From contig NZ_JACHNX010000009.1 of assembly GCF_014199595.1 (NCBI RefSeq), forward strand, positions 62,001-126,000: 64,000 nucleotides of DNA, in the 5' to 3' direction. Of this stretch, positions 18,001 through 28,317 are shown in pieces. Position 1 is the stretch's first letter. Each line of letters opens with the position of its first letter. The notes beneath the pieces were generated by a model. It was not told the origin of the DNA and did no database searches. It was given only the letters and a program-made list of their open reading frames with translations. Origin of the DNA: Sphingomonas yabuuchiae. Its GTDB lineage: Bacteria; Pseudomonadota; Alphaproteobacteria; Sphingomonadales; Sphingomonadaceae. The position numbers and the translations under genes were made by a program.

Positions 18001-18423
18001 GGCGGTCAGCACGGTAACCGGACCCAGGCTCTTGCTGCCCGCACCCGCGATCGACGAAGCCGTCACGACGATGTCGCCGCCCGTCTGTCCCTCAGCGGCC
18101 AGCTCGACCGGCAGTTCATAGGGAAGGCTGGTCACGGTGAAGATGTCCGTGACGCGGGTTTCCGGGTAGCCGGGAGCCGAGACGGTGACGGTGAAAGGCC
18201 CGCCGACGCGCAGGCCGGTCGACGAGAACGAACCGTCCGCACCCGAAACCGTCGAGGTCGTGGTGCCCGAGGGAACGTTGACGATGGTGATCGTCGCGCC
18301 TGCGACCGGCGCGCCGTTGGCGGTCACGTTGCCGCGGATCGACGACGTCGTTTCCTGTGCGGCAGCCGCCGCCGGAATGGCGAGCGCGACGACGGCCGCG
18401 CCCAGGAAAAGCGAATTACGCAT
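15076..18423 (-). CDS. TonB-dependent receptor, Oar-like, with carboxypeptidase-regulatory-like domain
   Basis: A 1115-residue outer-membrane receptor. The signal peptide ends near residue 22 (AIPAAAAAQ). A carboxypeptidase-regulatory-like beta-sandwich follows (about 25-110: SIRGNVTANGAPVAGATITI). The plug is next (DIVVTASS ... FSVDGVPITDNFGLN ... FQGGAINAILKSGTN), then a large barrel ending in RIGARFSF with terminal Phe. Such Oar-like receptors are abundant in sphingomonads and usually import large or peptide/glycan-like ligands; the substrate cannot be read from sequence. It is transcribed alone, toward the kinase-regulator pair. Confidence 0.88.
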   Translation of the reverse strand: MRNSLFLGAAVVALAIPAAAAAQETTSSIRGNVTANGAPVAGATITIVNVPSGTTTSTVSGADGSFSSTGLRVGGPFTVTVSAPGYPETRVTDIFTVTSLPYELPVELAAEGQTGGDIVVTASSIAGAGSKSLGPVTVLTAADIAKVASVNRDIRDLMRRDPFARLDYASGSGRAVSFAGQNARFNRFSVDGVPITDNFGLNPDGLPTRRSPVPLDAIGQFQTKVAPYDVREGNFQGGAINAILKSGTNSFHGTGFYSYSSNKLTGNETKAGPGVPDGRVTLPPFKIQNFGAELSGPIIKDKLFFMVAGERIRAGTPIVEGTAENNAGTVIPNIGGANGLLTNAVVDQISAIAKSRYNYNTGGILNNSQDSDDRLTARIDANLSDTQRASLTYLYTKDSIRYNQNTTVTGPGLGLESNGYTGSNRLHTGVFQLNSDWSDEFSTEFRAFYKDYKRGQDPVLGRGFAQFQVCAAPDSDRSNPGSAGSNASTTCAPGYASIYFGPDISRQSNALTSRTYGGLLQGRLNRDNHDLRIFADFQDTKIVNVFLQRSAGDYYFDSIADFQAGNAQRLRYQNAVPSLNPIDAAARFRYQSYAFGIQDNWRITDWFSLDYGIRYDVYGGHSRPAFNQNFFNRLGYANTAYISGRGIAQPRIGFELRPTKDLSVRGGVGIFSGGSPDVYISNSFSNTGFLSNTIDIRQNNDGSYAGTGLPAGVGAAALTNVNGTQIPGVVNNYLNAGQVSSTSSTNALSPNFKLPSQWRSTLSFDYAPEALGGFNFGADFFYSKVRNQVFFTDARVVPTALRTPDGRVRYASLTSFGDTNSDIILTNTTRGRSYIAVARVDKTFDLGLNLGASFTYQDIKDQAPATSSVASSNYSNGAFLDPNGAAYGISNEQVKYNIKYNLTFERAFFGDYKTTFALFGETRIGRPYSWTMQDASNQRSPVFGTIGSSSRYLLYVPTGLDDARVSYDSTATRDTFNALVNSTGLSKYRGQIAPRNAFNSKWFTKIDLHLAQEVPTGLGASRIQVFMDIENFANLLNKKWGQLRQYSFPYTQAAVRVQCLTAPVATGVTNNAAVATNSGQACAQYRYLAPNTTPTDTISSQESLYQIRIGARFSF

Positions 18424-18740
18424 AAATTAAAGGTCCCCTTTTCGCGCGCGAAGCGGCGCGTTCCGGCCGCTTGTGCGGCTCGGTTGAGCGTGCCCTGCGC
18501 TACGAACATTGCCGTTATGTTACAAAGAACGGGGCGGGGACAGGGGGGCTTTCACTCCGTTGGCGGGCGTTGCAGTTTGGCAACGGTTATGGGAGCGGTA
18601 ACAGCCGTATAGCCTTCATTCGACGTTGAAATTTTCGCATCGCTTGCGCAGTTCGGTGGCGTTGGGCGGGGGCGTGAACCCCGCTGGGGCGTATCGGGCA
18701 AGACCGGAATCGTGACGTCTCGGTCACGATTCCACCATGC
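18424..18740. other. Gene-free stretch between ligA and the TonB receptor
   Basis: About 317 bases with no credible ORF. The part near 18424-18600 is the 5' leader and promoter region of the receptor (minus strand), relatively AT-rich around TTTGTAACATAACGG at about 18505-18525. The part near 18700-18735 holds the ligA terminator-like hairpin. No known riboswitch is recognised. Confidence 0.5.
18706..18733 (-). terminator. Perfect hairpin after ligA
   Basis: GGAATCGTGAC (18706-18716) and GTCACGATTCC (18723-18733) form an 11-bp perfect stem with a 6-base loop, 8 bases past the ligA stop. The downstream T content is weak (GGTCTTG), so efficiency is uncertain. Confidence 0.55.
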
Positions 18741-20912
<2,172 letters not shown>

Positions 20913-20945
20913 TCAAGCCGTAGCGGCCGACCCGTTCCACGCAAG

Positions 20946-21149
20946 TCAGGAAAGCGCGTCCGCCGCGCGCTCGTTTTCAGGTCCCCGAGCCTGATCCGTC
21001 ATCAGGCTGCGCGCCTGTTCGATGTGGATCGCCACCATCGGCAGGTCGAGCTTGTCCGCCAGCGCGAGACAAGAATGAAGATGGCCGACGAGCACGGTCA
21101 TATCGTTTGTATCGGCAATCGGAGCGGCAGAGGCGAAATTATTCGACAT
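20946..21149 (-). CDS. Small conserved sphingomonad-type protein
   Basis: A 67-residue protein with no assigned function. The core, HLHSCLALADKLDLPMVAIHIEQARSL, is a single amphipathic region of a pattern seen in many short sphingomonad proteins. There is no signal peptide or membrane segment. It lies between recN and ligA in the same direction. The upstream region holds a 13-bp palindrome (21204-21216) and is AT-rich relative to its neighbours, which suggests its own regulated promoter. Coding status is supported by amino-acid pattern and context only. Confidence 0.6.
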   Translation of the reverse strand: MSNNFASAAPIADTNDMTVLVGHLHSCLALADKLDLPMVAIHIEQARSLMTDQARGPENERAADALS

Positions 21150-21203
21150 CCGATAGATCCATCACAATCCGGGGACAGCCCAACATCCTCGTTGGTGATA
21201 GAG

Positions 21204-21216
21204 CATATCAGATATG
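21204..21216. promoter_or_regulatory. 13-bp palindrome upstream of the small gene
   Basis: CATATC-A-GATATG is a perfect dyad in an AT-rich patch about 55 bases ahead of the ATG at 21149, between recN and the small gene. It is a candidate operator; the protein that would bind it is unknown. Confidence 0.4.
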
Positions 21217-21239
21217 AAATAACTTCCTAGAAAATTCTG

Positions 21240-22901
21240 TCAGGATTCCAGCAACCGATCGGCCTGCGCGCGCGCTTCGTCGGTGATGGTGGCGCCGGAC
21301 AGCATACGGGCGATTTCCTCGCGGCGTTCCGCGTCGCTCAGGGCGCGAACCCCGGTTCGGGTAACGGTGCCGTCATGGCTCTTGGCGATCAGCAGATGCG
21401 CGGCACCGCGCGCCGCCACCTGCGGGCTGTGGGTGACGACCAGCAACTGGGTGCGTCCCGCCAGCCGGTGAAGCCGGTCGCCGATGGCAGACGCCACCGC
21501 GCCGCCGACGCCGCGATCGATTTCGTCGAAGATCATCGTCGTCGCGCCGCCTTCCTCAGCCAGCGCGACCTTCAGTGCCAGGATGAAGCGCGACAATTCG
21601 CCGCCGCTGGCAATCTTCATGAGCGGGGCAAAGGGCGCGCCGGGGTTGGTCGAAATCTCGAACTCCACCCGGTCCTTGCCCGCCGCCGACCAGCCCGAGG
21701 GTTCGAGGGCCGCGACGATGGTGCGGAACCGCGCGGCGTCCAGTTTCAGCGGGGCCAGCTCGCCCTTCACCGCCTGGTCCAACCGTTCGGCGGCGGCCGT
21801 GCGGGCGGCGGTGACCTTGGCAGCGGCCTTGTCATAAGCGGCGCGCGCGGTCGCAACCGCCGCTTCCAGTCGGCCTATGCCTTCCTCGCCCGCGTCCAGC
21901 CGCTCCAGCCGCCCGCGCAACTGCTCGGTCAGGTCGGCAAGGTCGTCGGGCTGGACGCGGTGCTTGCGCGCCATGCCGCGCAACTCGAACAGCCGGGCTT
22001 CGTCCTCTTCCAGCGCACGCGGATCATAGGCGAGTTCGCGCTGCGCCTCGAACAGCCGCTCCTCGGCCAGCGACGCCTCGATCACCGCACGATCGATCGC
22101 GGCCAGTGCTTCGGCGAGGGCGGGGTGATCCTCGCCGATCCGCTCCAATACGCGCGCGGCCTGACGAAGACCCGCCAGCGCGCCGTCGGAGCCTTGCAGA
22201 TGCTCGTCGATCGCGCCCAGTTCGCCCGCAATCTTTTCCGACCGCTGCATGGTGCGGCGGCGATCGGCCAGCGCCTCTTCCTCGCCGGGCTCGGGGGCAA
22301 GCTTGGTCAGTTCGGCGACCGTGTGTTCCAGCCATTCGCGATCGCGCGCCGCCGTTTCGATCTCTTCGCGCGCAGCGGTCAGCGCGGCTTCGGCCTCGCG
22401 ATAGCGTGCCCAAGCGGCGGCGACCGCACTCGTATCGATCCGTCCGAAGCTGTCGAGCATCGTCCGGTGGCCGCGCGGATTCAGCAGGCCGCGATCGTCA
22501 TGCTGGCCGTGGATTTCGACCAGATAGGGCGCGATCTCGCGGAGCAGGGCGGCCGAGGCGGGCTGGCTGTTGACGAAGCCCCGGCTGCCGCCATCGGCCT
22601 TCACCTGGCGGCGGACGATCAACGGCTCGCCCGGTTCGATATCGATCCCGGCCTCGTCGAGAATGGTGGCGAGGCGGCTGTCGGGGGAAGGGGGCTCGAA
22701 GCTGGCGGTGACGATGGCCTGGCCTGCGCCATGACGGACCAGCCCGCTGTCGCCACGTCCGCCCAGCGCCAGGCCCAGCGCGTCGAGCAGGATCGACTTG
22801 CCCGCCCCGGTCTCACCGGTCAGGACGCCCAGGCCCCGGCCGAAATCCAGGTCCAGAGCCTCGATCAGGACGACATCACGAATGGACAGCGCGGTCAGCA
22901 T
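21240..22901 (-). CDS. recN: DNA repair protein RecN
   Basis: A 553-residue SMC-like ATPase acting in double-strand break repair. Walker A is GETGAGKS near residue 30, followed by ILLDALGLALGGRGD. A long coiled-coil middle (about 150-370) follows, and the C-terminal lobe has the ABC signature SGGELSRF and Walker B TMIFDEIDRGVGG, then a HSPQVAARGAAHL D-loop/H-loop region. Length matches the family. It lies downstream of bamD, separated by a palindromic repeat cluster. Confidence 0.96.
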   Translation of the reverse strand: MLTALSIRDVVLIEALDLDFGRGLGVLTGETGAGKSILLDALGLALGGRGDSGLVRHGAGQAIVTASFEPPSPDSRLATILDEAGIDIEPGEPLIVRRQVKADGGSRGFVNSQPASAALLREIAPYLVEIHGQHDDRGLLNPRGHRTMLDSFGRIDTSAVAAAWARYREAEAALTAAREEIETAARDREWLEHTVAELTKLAPEPGEEEALADRRRTMQRSEKIAGELGAIDEHLQGSDGALAGLRQAARVLERIGEDHPALAEALAAIDRAVIEASLAEERLFEAQRELAYDPRALEEDEARLFELRGMARKHRVQPDDLADLTEQLRGRLERLDAGEEGIGRLEAAVATARAAYDKAAAKVTAARTAAAERLDQAVKGELAPLKLDAARFRTIVAALEPSGWSAAGKDRVEFEISTNPGAPFAPLMKIASGGELSRFILALKVALAEEGGATTMIFDEIDRGVGGAVASAIGDRLHRLAGRTQLLVVTHSPQVAARGAAHLLIAKSHDGTVTRTGVRALSDAERREEIARMLSGATITDEARAQADRLLES

Positions 22902-22987
22902 GGCGCGCGATATAAAGCGAAACGGGGGCGGATGTTATCCCCCCGCGGGGAAAAATGATCCCGATTTGTTCGGAGCGTCTACATTCC

Positions 22988-23184
22988 TTCCCTCGCCCCT
23001 CATCGAGGGGAGAGGGTTGCGCAGACTTGGTCTTTGCGAAAGCAAAGGCCTAGTCGGAGCTGGGTGAGGGGTGAAGCGCTCGAAGAGCGCGCGAGCCTTT
23101 GGCTCGCTCAACCCCTCACCCAAGCTGCGCTAGCCAGCAGGCTGGCAAGCTGCGCTAACCCTCTCCCCTGTCCAGGGGAGAGGG
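22988..23184. repeat. Large palindromic repeat between bamD and recN
   Basis: A nested inverted repeat about 197 bp long. Outer arms are CTCGCCCCTCATCGAGGGGAG-like and CTCTCCCCTGTCCAGGGGAG. Inner arms are AGCTGGGTGAGGGGTGAA and the complementary CAACCCCTCACCCAAGCT. Short AGCGCTCGAAGAGCGC and GCGAGCCTTTGGCTCGC hairpins lie between. It resembles the other GC-rich repeats of the window but has its own core. Noncoding; it fills the gap 22902-23200. Confidence 0.7.
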
Positions 23185-23200
23185 GAAATTCATGGAAAAC

Positions 23201-24139
23201 TCACCCCGTCGGCGAGCTGTTGTTGCCCGTCGGGGTCGGACGCCCCGGCGCCGCCGCGCTCGGCGTGGCGGTGCTGCCGCCGCCACCGGGCAGGCCGATA
23301 TTGACCGAACCCGGCGTGCCGGTCGGCACCACGGGCTGGCCGGGCTGGATCGGGGCGATCGGCTGCACCGGATATTCGCGCATCAGCTTATAGGCGCGGT
23401 TATACCAGTCGCTGCCCGGATAATTGGCGCCCAGCACGGCGGCGGAGCGCTCGGCCTCGGGGCGTACGCCCAGTGCCAGATAGGCCTCGACCAGGCGCAT
23501 CAGCGCCTCGGGCGTGTGGCTGGTGGTCTGGTACTTGTCGACGACGGTGCGGAAACGCATCGACGCGGCCAGCCACTGGTGGCGGTCCTCGTAGAAGCGG
23601 CCGATCTCCATCTCCTTGCCCGCCAGGTGATCGTTGACCAGATCGACCTTCAACCGCGCATCGGCCGCATAGCGGGAATTGGGATAGCGGCGCATCAGCT
23701 CACCCAGCGCGTCTAGCGCCTGGCGGGTGATCTTCTGGTCGCGGGTCACGTCCTGGATCTGCTCGTAATAGCCGAGCGCGATCAGATAATAGGCATAGGG
23801 CGCATCGCGGTTGCCCGGATGGACCGAGATGAAACGCTGCGCCGACTGGATCGACTGGGTATAATCGCGACCCAGATAATAGCTGAACGCGCTCATCAAC
23901 TGTGCGCGGCGGGCCCAGATCGAATAGGGGTGCTGACGCTCCACCTCGTCGAACAGCAGCGCCGCCTCCTTGTAGCGATGCTGGTCCAGCCGGTTCTTGG
24001 CGGCCGTGTACAGCGTGCCGACGTCGCGCGCGACATAGGGCAGGTCGGTGCGGGCACGGTTGCGGGCGCAACCCGCGATCGGAAGGGCCATGGCGGCGAT
24101 CAGCGCCAGCGACAGCGCACGGGAACGGGGGTAACGCAT
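23201..24139 (-). CDS. bamD: Outer-membrane assembly lipoprotein BamD
   Basis: A 312-residue lipoprotein of the BAM complex, which inserts beta-barrel proteins. The signal peptide ends in the lipobox LPIAGC. The body is five TPR units (for example LYTAAKNRLDQHRYKEAALLFDEVERQHPYS, FISVHPGNRDAPYAYYLIALGYYEQI). The start is ATG 24139; a frame running to 24529 is rejected because the lipobox must be near the N-terminus. The C-terminal 50 residues form a low-complexity Gly/Pro/Thr tail, longer than in E. coli BamD. Confidence 0.95.
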   Translation of the reverse strand: MRYPRSRALSLALIAAMALPIAGCARNRARTDLPYVARDVGTLYTAAKNRLDQHRYKEAALLFDEVERQHPYSIWARRAQLMSAFSYYLGRDYTQSIQSAQRFISVHPGNRDAPYAYYLIALGYYEQIQDVTRDQKITRQALDALGELMRRYPNSRYAADARLKVDLVNDHLAGKEMEIGRFYEDRHQWLAASMRFRTVVDKYQTTSHTPEALMRLVEAYLALGVRPEAERSAAVLGANYPGSDWYNRAYKLMREYPVQPIAPIQPGQPVVPTGTPGSVNIGLPGGGGSTATPSAAAPGRPTPTGNNSSPTG

Positions 24140-24334
24140 CGCGCATGTCCTTAGCGCAGCATTGGGGCGGGGAACAGTCCCTCCCGCACGCCGCCCGACG
24201 ATAGGCCGCAACGAGAGACGACTTGCCATCCTGATAGCGCTCGCGGCATGGGGCTTTGACGGGCCGGGCGGCAGGGAACGCCCCCATGGCCCCGACGGTT
24301 TTGCCGTCGCCCGATCGGAAGGAATCGAACGACC

Positions 24335-25159
24335 ATGCCCGCCACGATGCTCCACACCCACCGCGTCGAAAAGCCCTGGGGCCGCCACACGCTCTATCCC
24401 GGGTTCGAAGACGCCCCGGCCGATGGCGCCCCCATCGGCGAGGTATGGTTCCAGGAGCCGGGCGACACCTCGCCCGACCTGCTCATCAAATATCTGTTCA
24501 CCAGCGAGAAGCTGTCGGTGCAGGTCCACCCGGACGACGAACAGGCCCAGGCCCGTGGCCTGCCGCGCGGCAAGGACGAATGCTGGACCATCCTGACCGC
24601 CGAGCCCGATTCGACCATCGCTCTGGGTCCCAAGGCGCCGATGACCAAGGAACAGCTACGCACCGACGCCCGCGACGGCTCGGTCGAGGCGGATCTGGAC
24701 TGGGTGCCGGTGAAGGAGGGCGACTTCTATTACGCCCCCTCGGGCACGATCCACGCGATTGGGGCCGGGCTGACCGTGATCGAGGTGCAGCAGAACAGCG
24801 AAACCACCTATCGCCTCTATGACTATGGCAGCGACCGTGAGCTGCATCTGGAGGATGGTGTCGATGTCGCGCACCTGACCCCGTATCAGCCGATCGTCTC
24901 GCCGGGACCTGCGGGCGAGGGGCGTGATATCCTGGTCGAGGGGCCGAAATTCGTGCTCGAACGCTGGGCGGCGGGCGAGCATGCGGTGGCTCTGCCCGAG
25001 GGGCGGACCGCGTGGCTGATCCCGATCACCGGATCGGGCGAGGTCGCGGGCGTCGCGTTCCAGGCGGGCCAGTGCCTGACCGTGACCGGCGCCGAGACGA
25101 TTTCGCTGTCGTCGGACGGCGACGCGCTGTTCGCCTATGCGGGTACCCAGCGGCTGTAA
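24335..25159 (+). CDS. manA: Class I mannose-6-phosphate isomerase
   Basis: A 274-residue cupin enzyme that interconverts mannose-6-phosphate and fructose-6-phosphate, supplying GDP-mannose for exopolysaccharide. The zinc-ligand motif SVQVHPDDEQA, then KDECWTIL, and SGTIHAIGAGLTVIEVQQNSETTYRLYDYG carry the metal and active-site residues. This is the short bacterial form. The start may be 24335 or the ATG at 24347; the first is preferred on upstream GGAAGGAA spacing. It is divergent from bamD. Confidence 0.88.
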   Translation: MPATMLHTHRVEKPWGRHTLYPGFEDAPADGAPIGEVWFQEPGDTSPDLLIKYLFTSEKLSVQVHPDDEQAQARGLPRGKDECWTILTAEPDSTIALGPKAPMTKEQLRTDARDGSVEADLDWVPVKEGDFYYAPSGTIHAIGAGLTVIEVQQNSETTYRLYDYGSDRELHLEDGVDVAHLTPYQPIVSPGPAGEGRDILVEGPKFVLERWAAGEHAVALPEGRTAWLIPITGSGEVAGVAFQAGQCLTVTGAETISLSSDGDALFAYAGTQRL

Positions 25160-25227
25160 GAAGGCCTTCCCTCTCCGGCACGGGGAGCAGTTGAGATCAG
25201 GATGACCTCGCGTGGGATCAACGCGAG

Positions 25228-25326
25228 CCCCTCCCCTTCAGGGGAGGGGATGGGGGTGGGGCGCATCCGCAGGCGTGCCGTTCGTGGTGATGCCCCACCC
25301 CAACCCCTCCCCTGAAGGGGAGGGGC
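25228..25326. repeat. Palindromic repeat, family C
   Basis: Second copy of the element at 1759-1858: terminal CCCCTCCCC/GGGGAGGGG hairpins, GGGGGTGGGGCGC, a loop with GGCGTT-like GCCGTTCGTGG, then GCCCCACCCCAACCCC. It lies between convergent manA and the S41 protease gene. A CTCGCGT/ACGCGAG hairpin precedes it at 25207-25227. Confidence 0.75.
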
Positions 25327-25357
25327 TTGCAGCGCTGAGACGCGCTGGCATCAAATT

Positions 25358-26806
25358 TTAAAACAACCCAGGCACGTCGCGCTGGGCGACCGAGGGCCGC
25401 TCGGGCTGGAGCAGCTTGCGTGGGCCGTCGCCCGCCGCTTGTGCACTCGCGGTCGCGCTGATCGGGGTGCAGCTCTTGCCCTGCAGGAAGTCGAGCGCGG
25501 CGCGGGTTGACGCCTCCTGCGGGTCGCCCATCTTGCGGGTCAGGTCGTCGCTGGCGCGGCAGCTGGCGGGTACGACGCCGGCCAGGCCGTTATAATAATC
25601 GCCCTGCCGGTTCGCATTCTGGATCGACAGGGCGATGACGCGCAGCCGGTCGTCGCACTGGGCATTGTCGCGCGCGATCTGGCCCACCGGCTTGCCATAG
25701 GTGTTGGCGCCGATCAGCCCGGTATTGCTGCCCATATAGGGCAGGGTGCGGTTCAGGACGAGTTCGCTGGCCGAGGCCGTGCCGCCGGTGCCGATAAAGG
25801 CGAGGCGGGTGGGCACGATCGATTCGGGCTGCGGCGCGAAATAGGTCGTCTCGTCGTTCGACGACTTGCTGGGGCGGAAGGCGACATAGCCCATCACGTC
25901 CGACGTCTGGCGATTGCCGCCCAACAGGTTGTTGAACAGGTCGGCGATATCGATGCTGCCGCCGCCATTATAGCGCAGGTCGACGATGACCTGGGTGATG
26001 CCCTGCTGCTTGAACGAGGCGAAGGCGGCGCGCAGCTGCGGGTCGGCGGTGCTGATGAAGGTGCGCAGATTGACATAGCCATAGCGCCGGCCGTTGTCGG
26101 TGATGATCTGCGTTCCGTAATTGGGCGACACCGGCTGAAGCGTATAGGCCGACTTGGTCAGCGATACGGTGCGTGTCGCGCCCGACGGGTCCGCCACGTT
26201 GAAGAAGCGCGTCGTGCCCGCGGTGTCGGGACCCAGCGCGTTGGACAATCCGTTATTGGGATCGGCGCGGACGATATCCTGGATCGACTGGATGTTCGAG
26301 GCGGTCGTGCCGATGCCCAGGATCGTGGTGCCGCGATCGATCCCGGCGGCGAGGGCTGCGCCGCTTTCGAACGACTCGGCGATCATCAGCTTGGACTGGG
26401 TCGAGTCCGCGGTCAGACGAAAGCCGAAGCCTGCCGAGGCACCCGAGCTGTAATAGGCATTCTCTTCTTTGATCGAGGTGATGTAGGTGAAGTAACGATC
26501 CTTGCGCTGCGCCCGCGCGGTTGCGGTCAGTGCGTCGATATAGTCGCTGACCGTCGTATAGGGCGTCGGATCGAGCGAGGCGGGCAGGGTATCCGGGAAG
26601 AGATACCATTCGTTCATCTGGGCCGAGACCCAGTTCTGCCGGTTGCGCAGCGAACAGCTGCTGTCCACCGTGCCGGTCGCCGTCCCGCCGCCCGAGCCCC
26701 CGCTATTCGATCCGATCGTGCTGCTGCTGCCACCGCCGCCATCGCCACAACCCGCCAAGGTCGCTGCCAGAGCCAGCAGCGTACCCAAACGTCCGAATCG
26801 GCTCAT
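25358..26806 (-). CDS. S41-family peptidase lipoprotein
   Basis: A 482-residue exported protease of the C-terminal processing family. The start is ATG 26806; the signal ends in the lipobox TLAGC, followed by a Gly/Ser-rich tether. A short helical domain, a degenerate PDZ-like region (about 135-230) and the S41 catalytic core follow. The core carries VIVDLRYNGGGS, the nucleophile region GTGGTASASELVLN, and the basic residue in ANTYGKPVGQ. Substrates are unknown. The tail after FLQGKSC is variable. A Cys-rich pattern (SSCSLR, QCDDRL, SCRASDD, KSC) suggests periplasmic disulfides. Confidence 0.85.
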   Translation of the reverse strand: MSRFGRLGTLLALAATLAGCGDGGGGSSSTIGSNSGGSGGGTATGTVDSSCSLRNRQNWVSAQMNEWYLFPDTLPASLDPTPYTTVSDYIDALTATARAQRKDRYFTYITSIKEENAYYSSGASAGFGFRLTADSTQSKLMIAESFESGAALAAGIDRGTTILGIGTTASNIQSIQDIVRADPNNGLSNALGPDTAGTTRFFNVADPSGATRTVSLTKSAYTLQPVSPNYGTQIITDNGRRYGYVNLRTFISTADPQLRAAFASFKQQGITQVIVDLRYNGGGSIDIADLFNNLLGGNRQTSDVMGYVAFRPSKSSNDETTYFAPQPESIVPTRLAFIGTGGTASASELVLNRTLPYMGSNTGLIGANTYGKPVGQIARDNAQCDDRLRVIALSIQNANRQGDYYNGLAGVVPASCRASDDLTRKMGDPQEASTRAALDFLQGKSCTPISATASAQAAGDGPRKLLQPERPSVAQRDVPGLF

Positions 26807-26824
26807 CGAAACCCCCACCCGCAA

Positions 26825-26845
26825 AAGCTATCAAGGGGATAGCTT
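26825..26845. promoter_or_regulatory. Inverted repeat upstream of the S41 gene
   Basis: AAGCTATC (26825-26832) and GATAGCTT (26838-26845) form a perfect 8-bp dyad about 20 bases before the protease start codon. It could be an operator or a leader hairpin. Confidence 0.35.
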
Positions 26846-27011
26846 ATCATCACAATTGTGTCAGGACCGATCTGTCGGGTCGATGAATGGCCTATATCTT
26901 GGCGGTCATGTTTATGATCTTGTAAACCGAAGCCGTGGTTCAGGCGGATGACGTCTGCGACAAAATACCGATAGGCGGCGTCTTATTGCCTCGACAGGAG
27001 TATGAGGTCTC

Positions 27012-28184
27012 ATGCTGAACGTGCTGACCCTGTCGAGCCTGTTTCCCGATGCGACGCGGCCGAATTTCGGAATCTTCGTCGAACGCCAGACCGCCGCGCT
27101 GGCGATGCGGCCCGGTATCGCCGTCCGGGTCGTCGCGCCGATCGGCCTACCGGTCTGGCCGCTGGCGCGATCGGCGCGGTTTCGGGCGCAGGCGGCGCTG
27201 CCCCTGCGCGAGCAATGGGCGGGGCTGGATGTCAGCCGCCCGCGCTTTCTGACGATCCCCGGCACGGCCGGGCGCTTCCATGTGCCTGCCCTTGTGCGCG
27301 CGCTGACCCCTGTGCTCGACCGGCTGCGGGACGAGGCGCGGTTCGACGTGATCGACGCATCCTTCTTCTTCCCCGATGGCCCGGCGGCGGTCGCGCTGGG
27401 GCGGCGTTACGGCGTGCCCGTCTCGATCAAGGCGCGGGGGGCGGACATCCACCTTTGGGGGCACGCCCCCGCCACGCGGCACCAGGTCGCGCGCGCGGCG
27501 ATGCGCGCCGATGGCCTGCTGGCGGTCAGCGATGCAATGGCGGACGACGTTGCGGCGCTCGGCGTCTCGCGTCACCGGATCCGCGTCCACCATACCGGCG
27601 TCGACCAGAGCCGCTTCCAGCCAATCGACCGTGAAGCCGCCAAACGGGCGCTGGGCGTGACCGGGCCGCTGGTCGTGTCGCTGGGCGCGCTGATCCCGCG
27701 AAAGGGCCATGGAGTGGTGATCGATGCCGTGGCGCGATTGCCCGGCGTCACGCTGATGATCGTGGGAGAGGGGGCGGAGCGCGCCGCCCTGACCGCACGG
27801 GCCGAGCGGGCGGGGGTCGCCGACCGGGTGCGATTGATCGGTGCCATACCTCATGTCGAACTGCCGCCCATGCTGGGGGCAGCGGATGTCATGGCGCTGG
27901 CCTCTGCGTCGGAAGGGCTGGCCAATGCCTGGGTCGAGTCGCTGGCCTGCGGGACACCGGTGGTCATCACGCCGGCGGGCGGGGCGGAGGATGTCGTGAC
28001 AAGCCGGGTGGCGGGGCGGATCGCCCAGGCCGATCCAGGCGAGTTCGCCGCCGCGATCCGTGACGTGCTGGAGCAGGCGGCGGACCCTTGGGCGGTGCGC
28101 GCGGCGGTGCGGGACTTTACCTGGCCCGCCAATGCCGCCGGGTTGCACTCGCATTTGGCGGAACTGGTCGCGCGGGGGCGGTAG
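27012..28184 (+). CDS. GT4-family glycosyltransferase
   Basis: A 390-residue retaining glycosyltransferase with a GT-B fold. The N-terminal acceptor domain starts LNVLTLSSLFPDATRPNFGIFVERQ. The nucleotide-sugar domain has LVVSLGALIPRKGHGVVIDA and the E-x7-E region ASASEGLANAWVESLACGTPVVITPAGGAEDV. The FGIFVERQ and IKARGADIH motifs resemble exopolysaccharide or teichuronic-acid-type transferases. It is cytoplasmic, probably acting on a lipid-linked or surface glycan. No other glycan genes are adjacent except manA about 2 kb upstream. Confidence 0.87.
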   Translation: MLNVLTLSSLFPDATRPNFGIFVERQTAALAMRPGIAVRVVAPIGLPVWPLARSARFRAQAALPLREQWAGLDVSRPRFLTIPGTAGRFHVPALVRALTPVLDRLRDEARFDVIDASFFFPDGPAAVALGRRYGVPVSIKARGADIHLWGHAPATRHQVARAAMRADGLLAVSDAMADDVAALGVSRHRIRVHHTGVDQSRFQPIDREAAKRALGVTGPLVVSLGALIPRKGHGVVIDAVARLPGVTLMIVGEGAERAALTARAERAGVADRVRLIGAIPHVELPPMLGAADVMALASASEGLANAWVESLACGTPVVITPAGGAEDVVTSRVAGRIAQADPGEFAAAIRDVLEQAADPWAVRAAVRDFTWPANAAGLHSHLAELVARGR

Positions 28185-28193
28185 GGACAACAA

Positions 28194-28307
28194 TTCCTCC
28201 CCTGCAAGGGGAGGGGGACCAGCGAAGCTGGTGGAGGGGTGTCCCCGCTGGCCGTGACACCCCTCCGTCAGCGCTTCGCGCTGCCACCTCCCCTTGCAGG
28301 GGAGGAA
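28194..28307. repeat. Palindromic repeat, family A
   Basis: A 114-bp copy matching 12911-13030: TTCCTCCCCTGCAAGGGGAG, hairpin CCAGCGAAGCTGG, GGAGGGGTGTC, a spacer, GACACCCCTCCGTCAG, hairpin CGCTTCGCG, CTGCCACCTCC and a closing CCCCTTGCAGGGGAGGAA. It lies between the convergent glycosyltransferase and Mth938-like genes. Confidence 0.75.
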
Positions 28308-28317
28308 GGTATGAGGA

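Noticed and set aside
22988..23184. CRISPR-like array
   Set aside because: The repeats are inverted and nested rather than direct and evenly spaced, and no cas genes are present.
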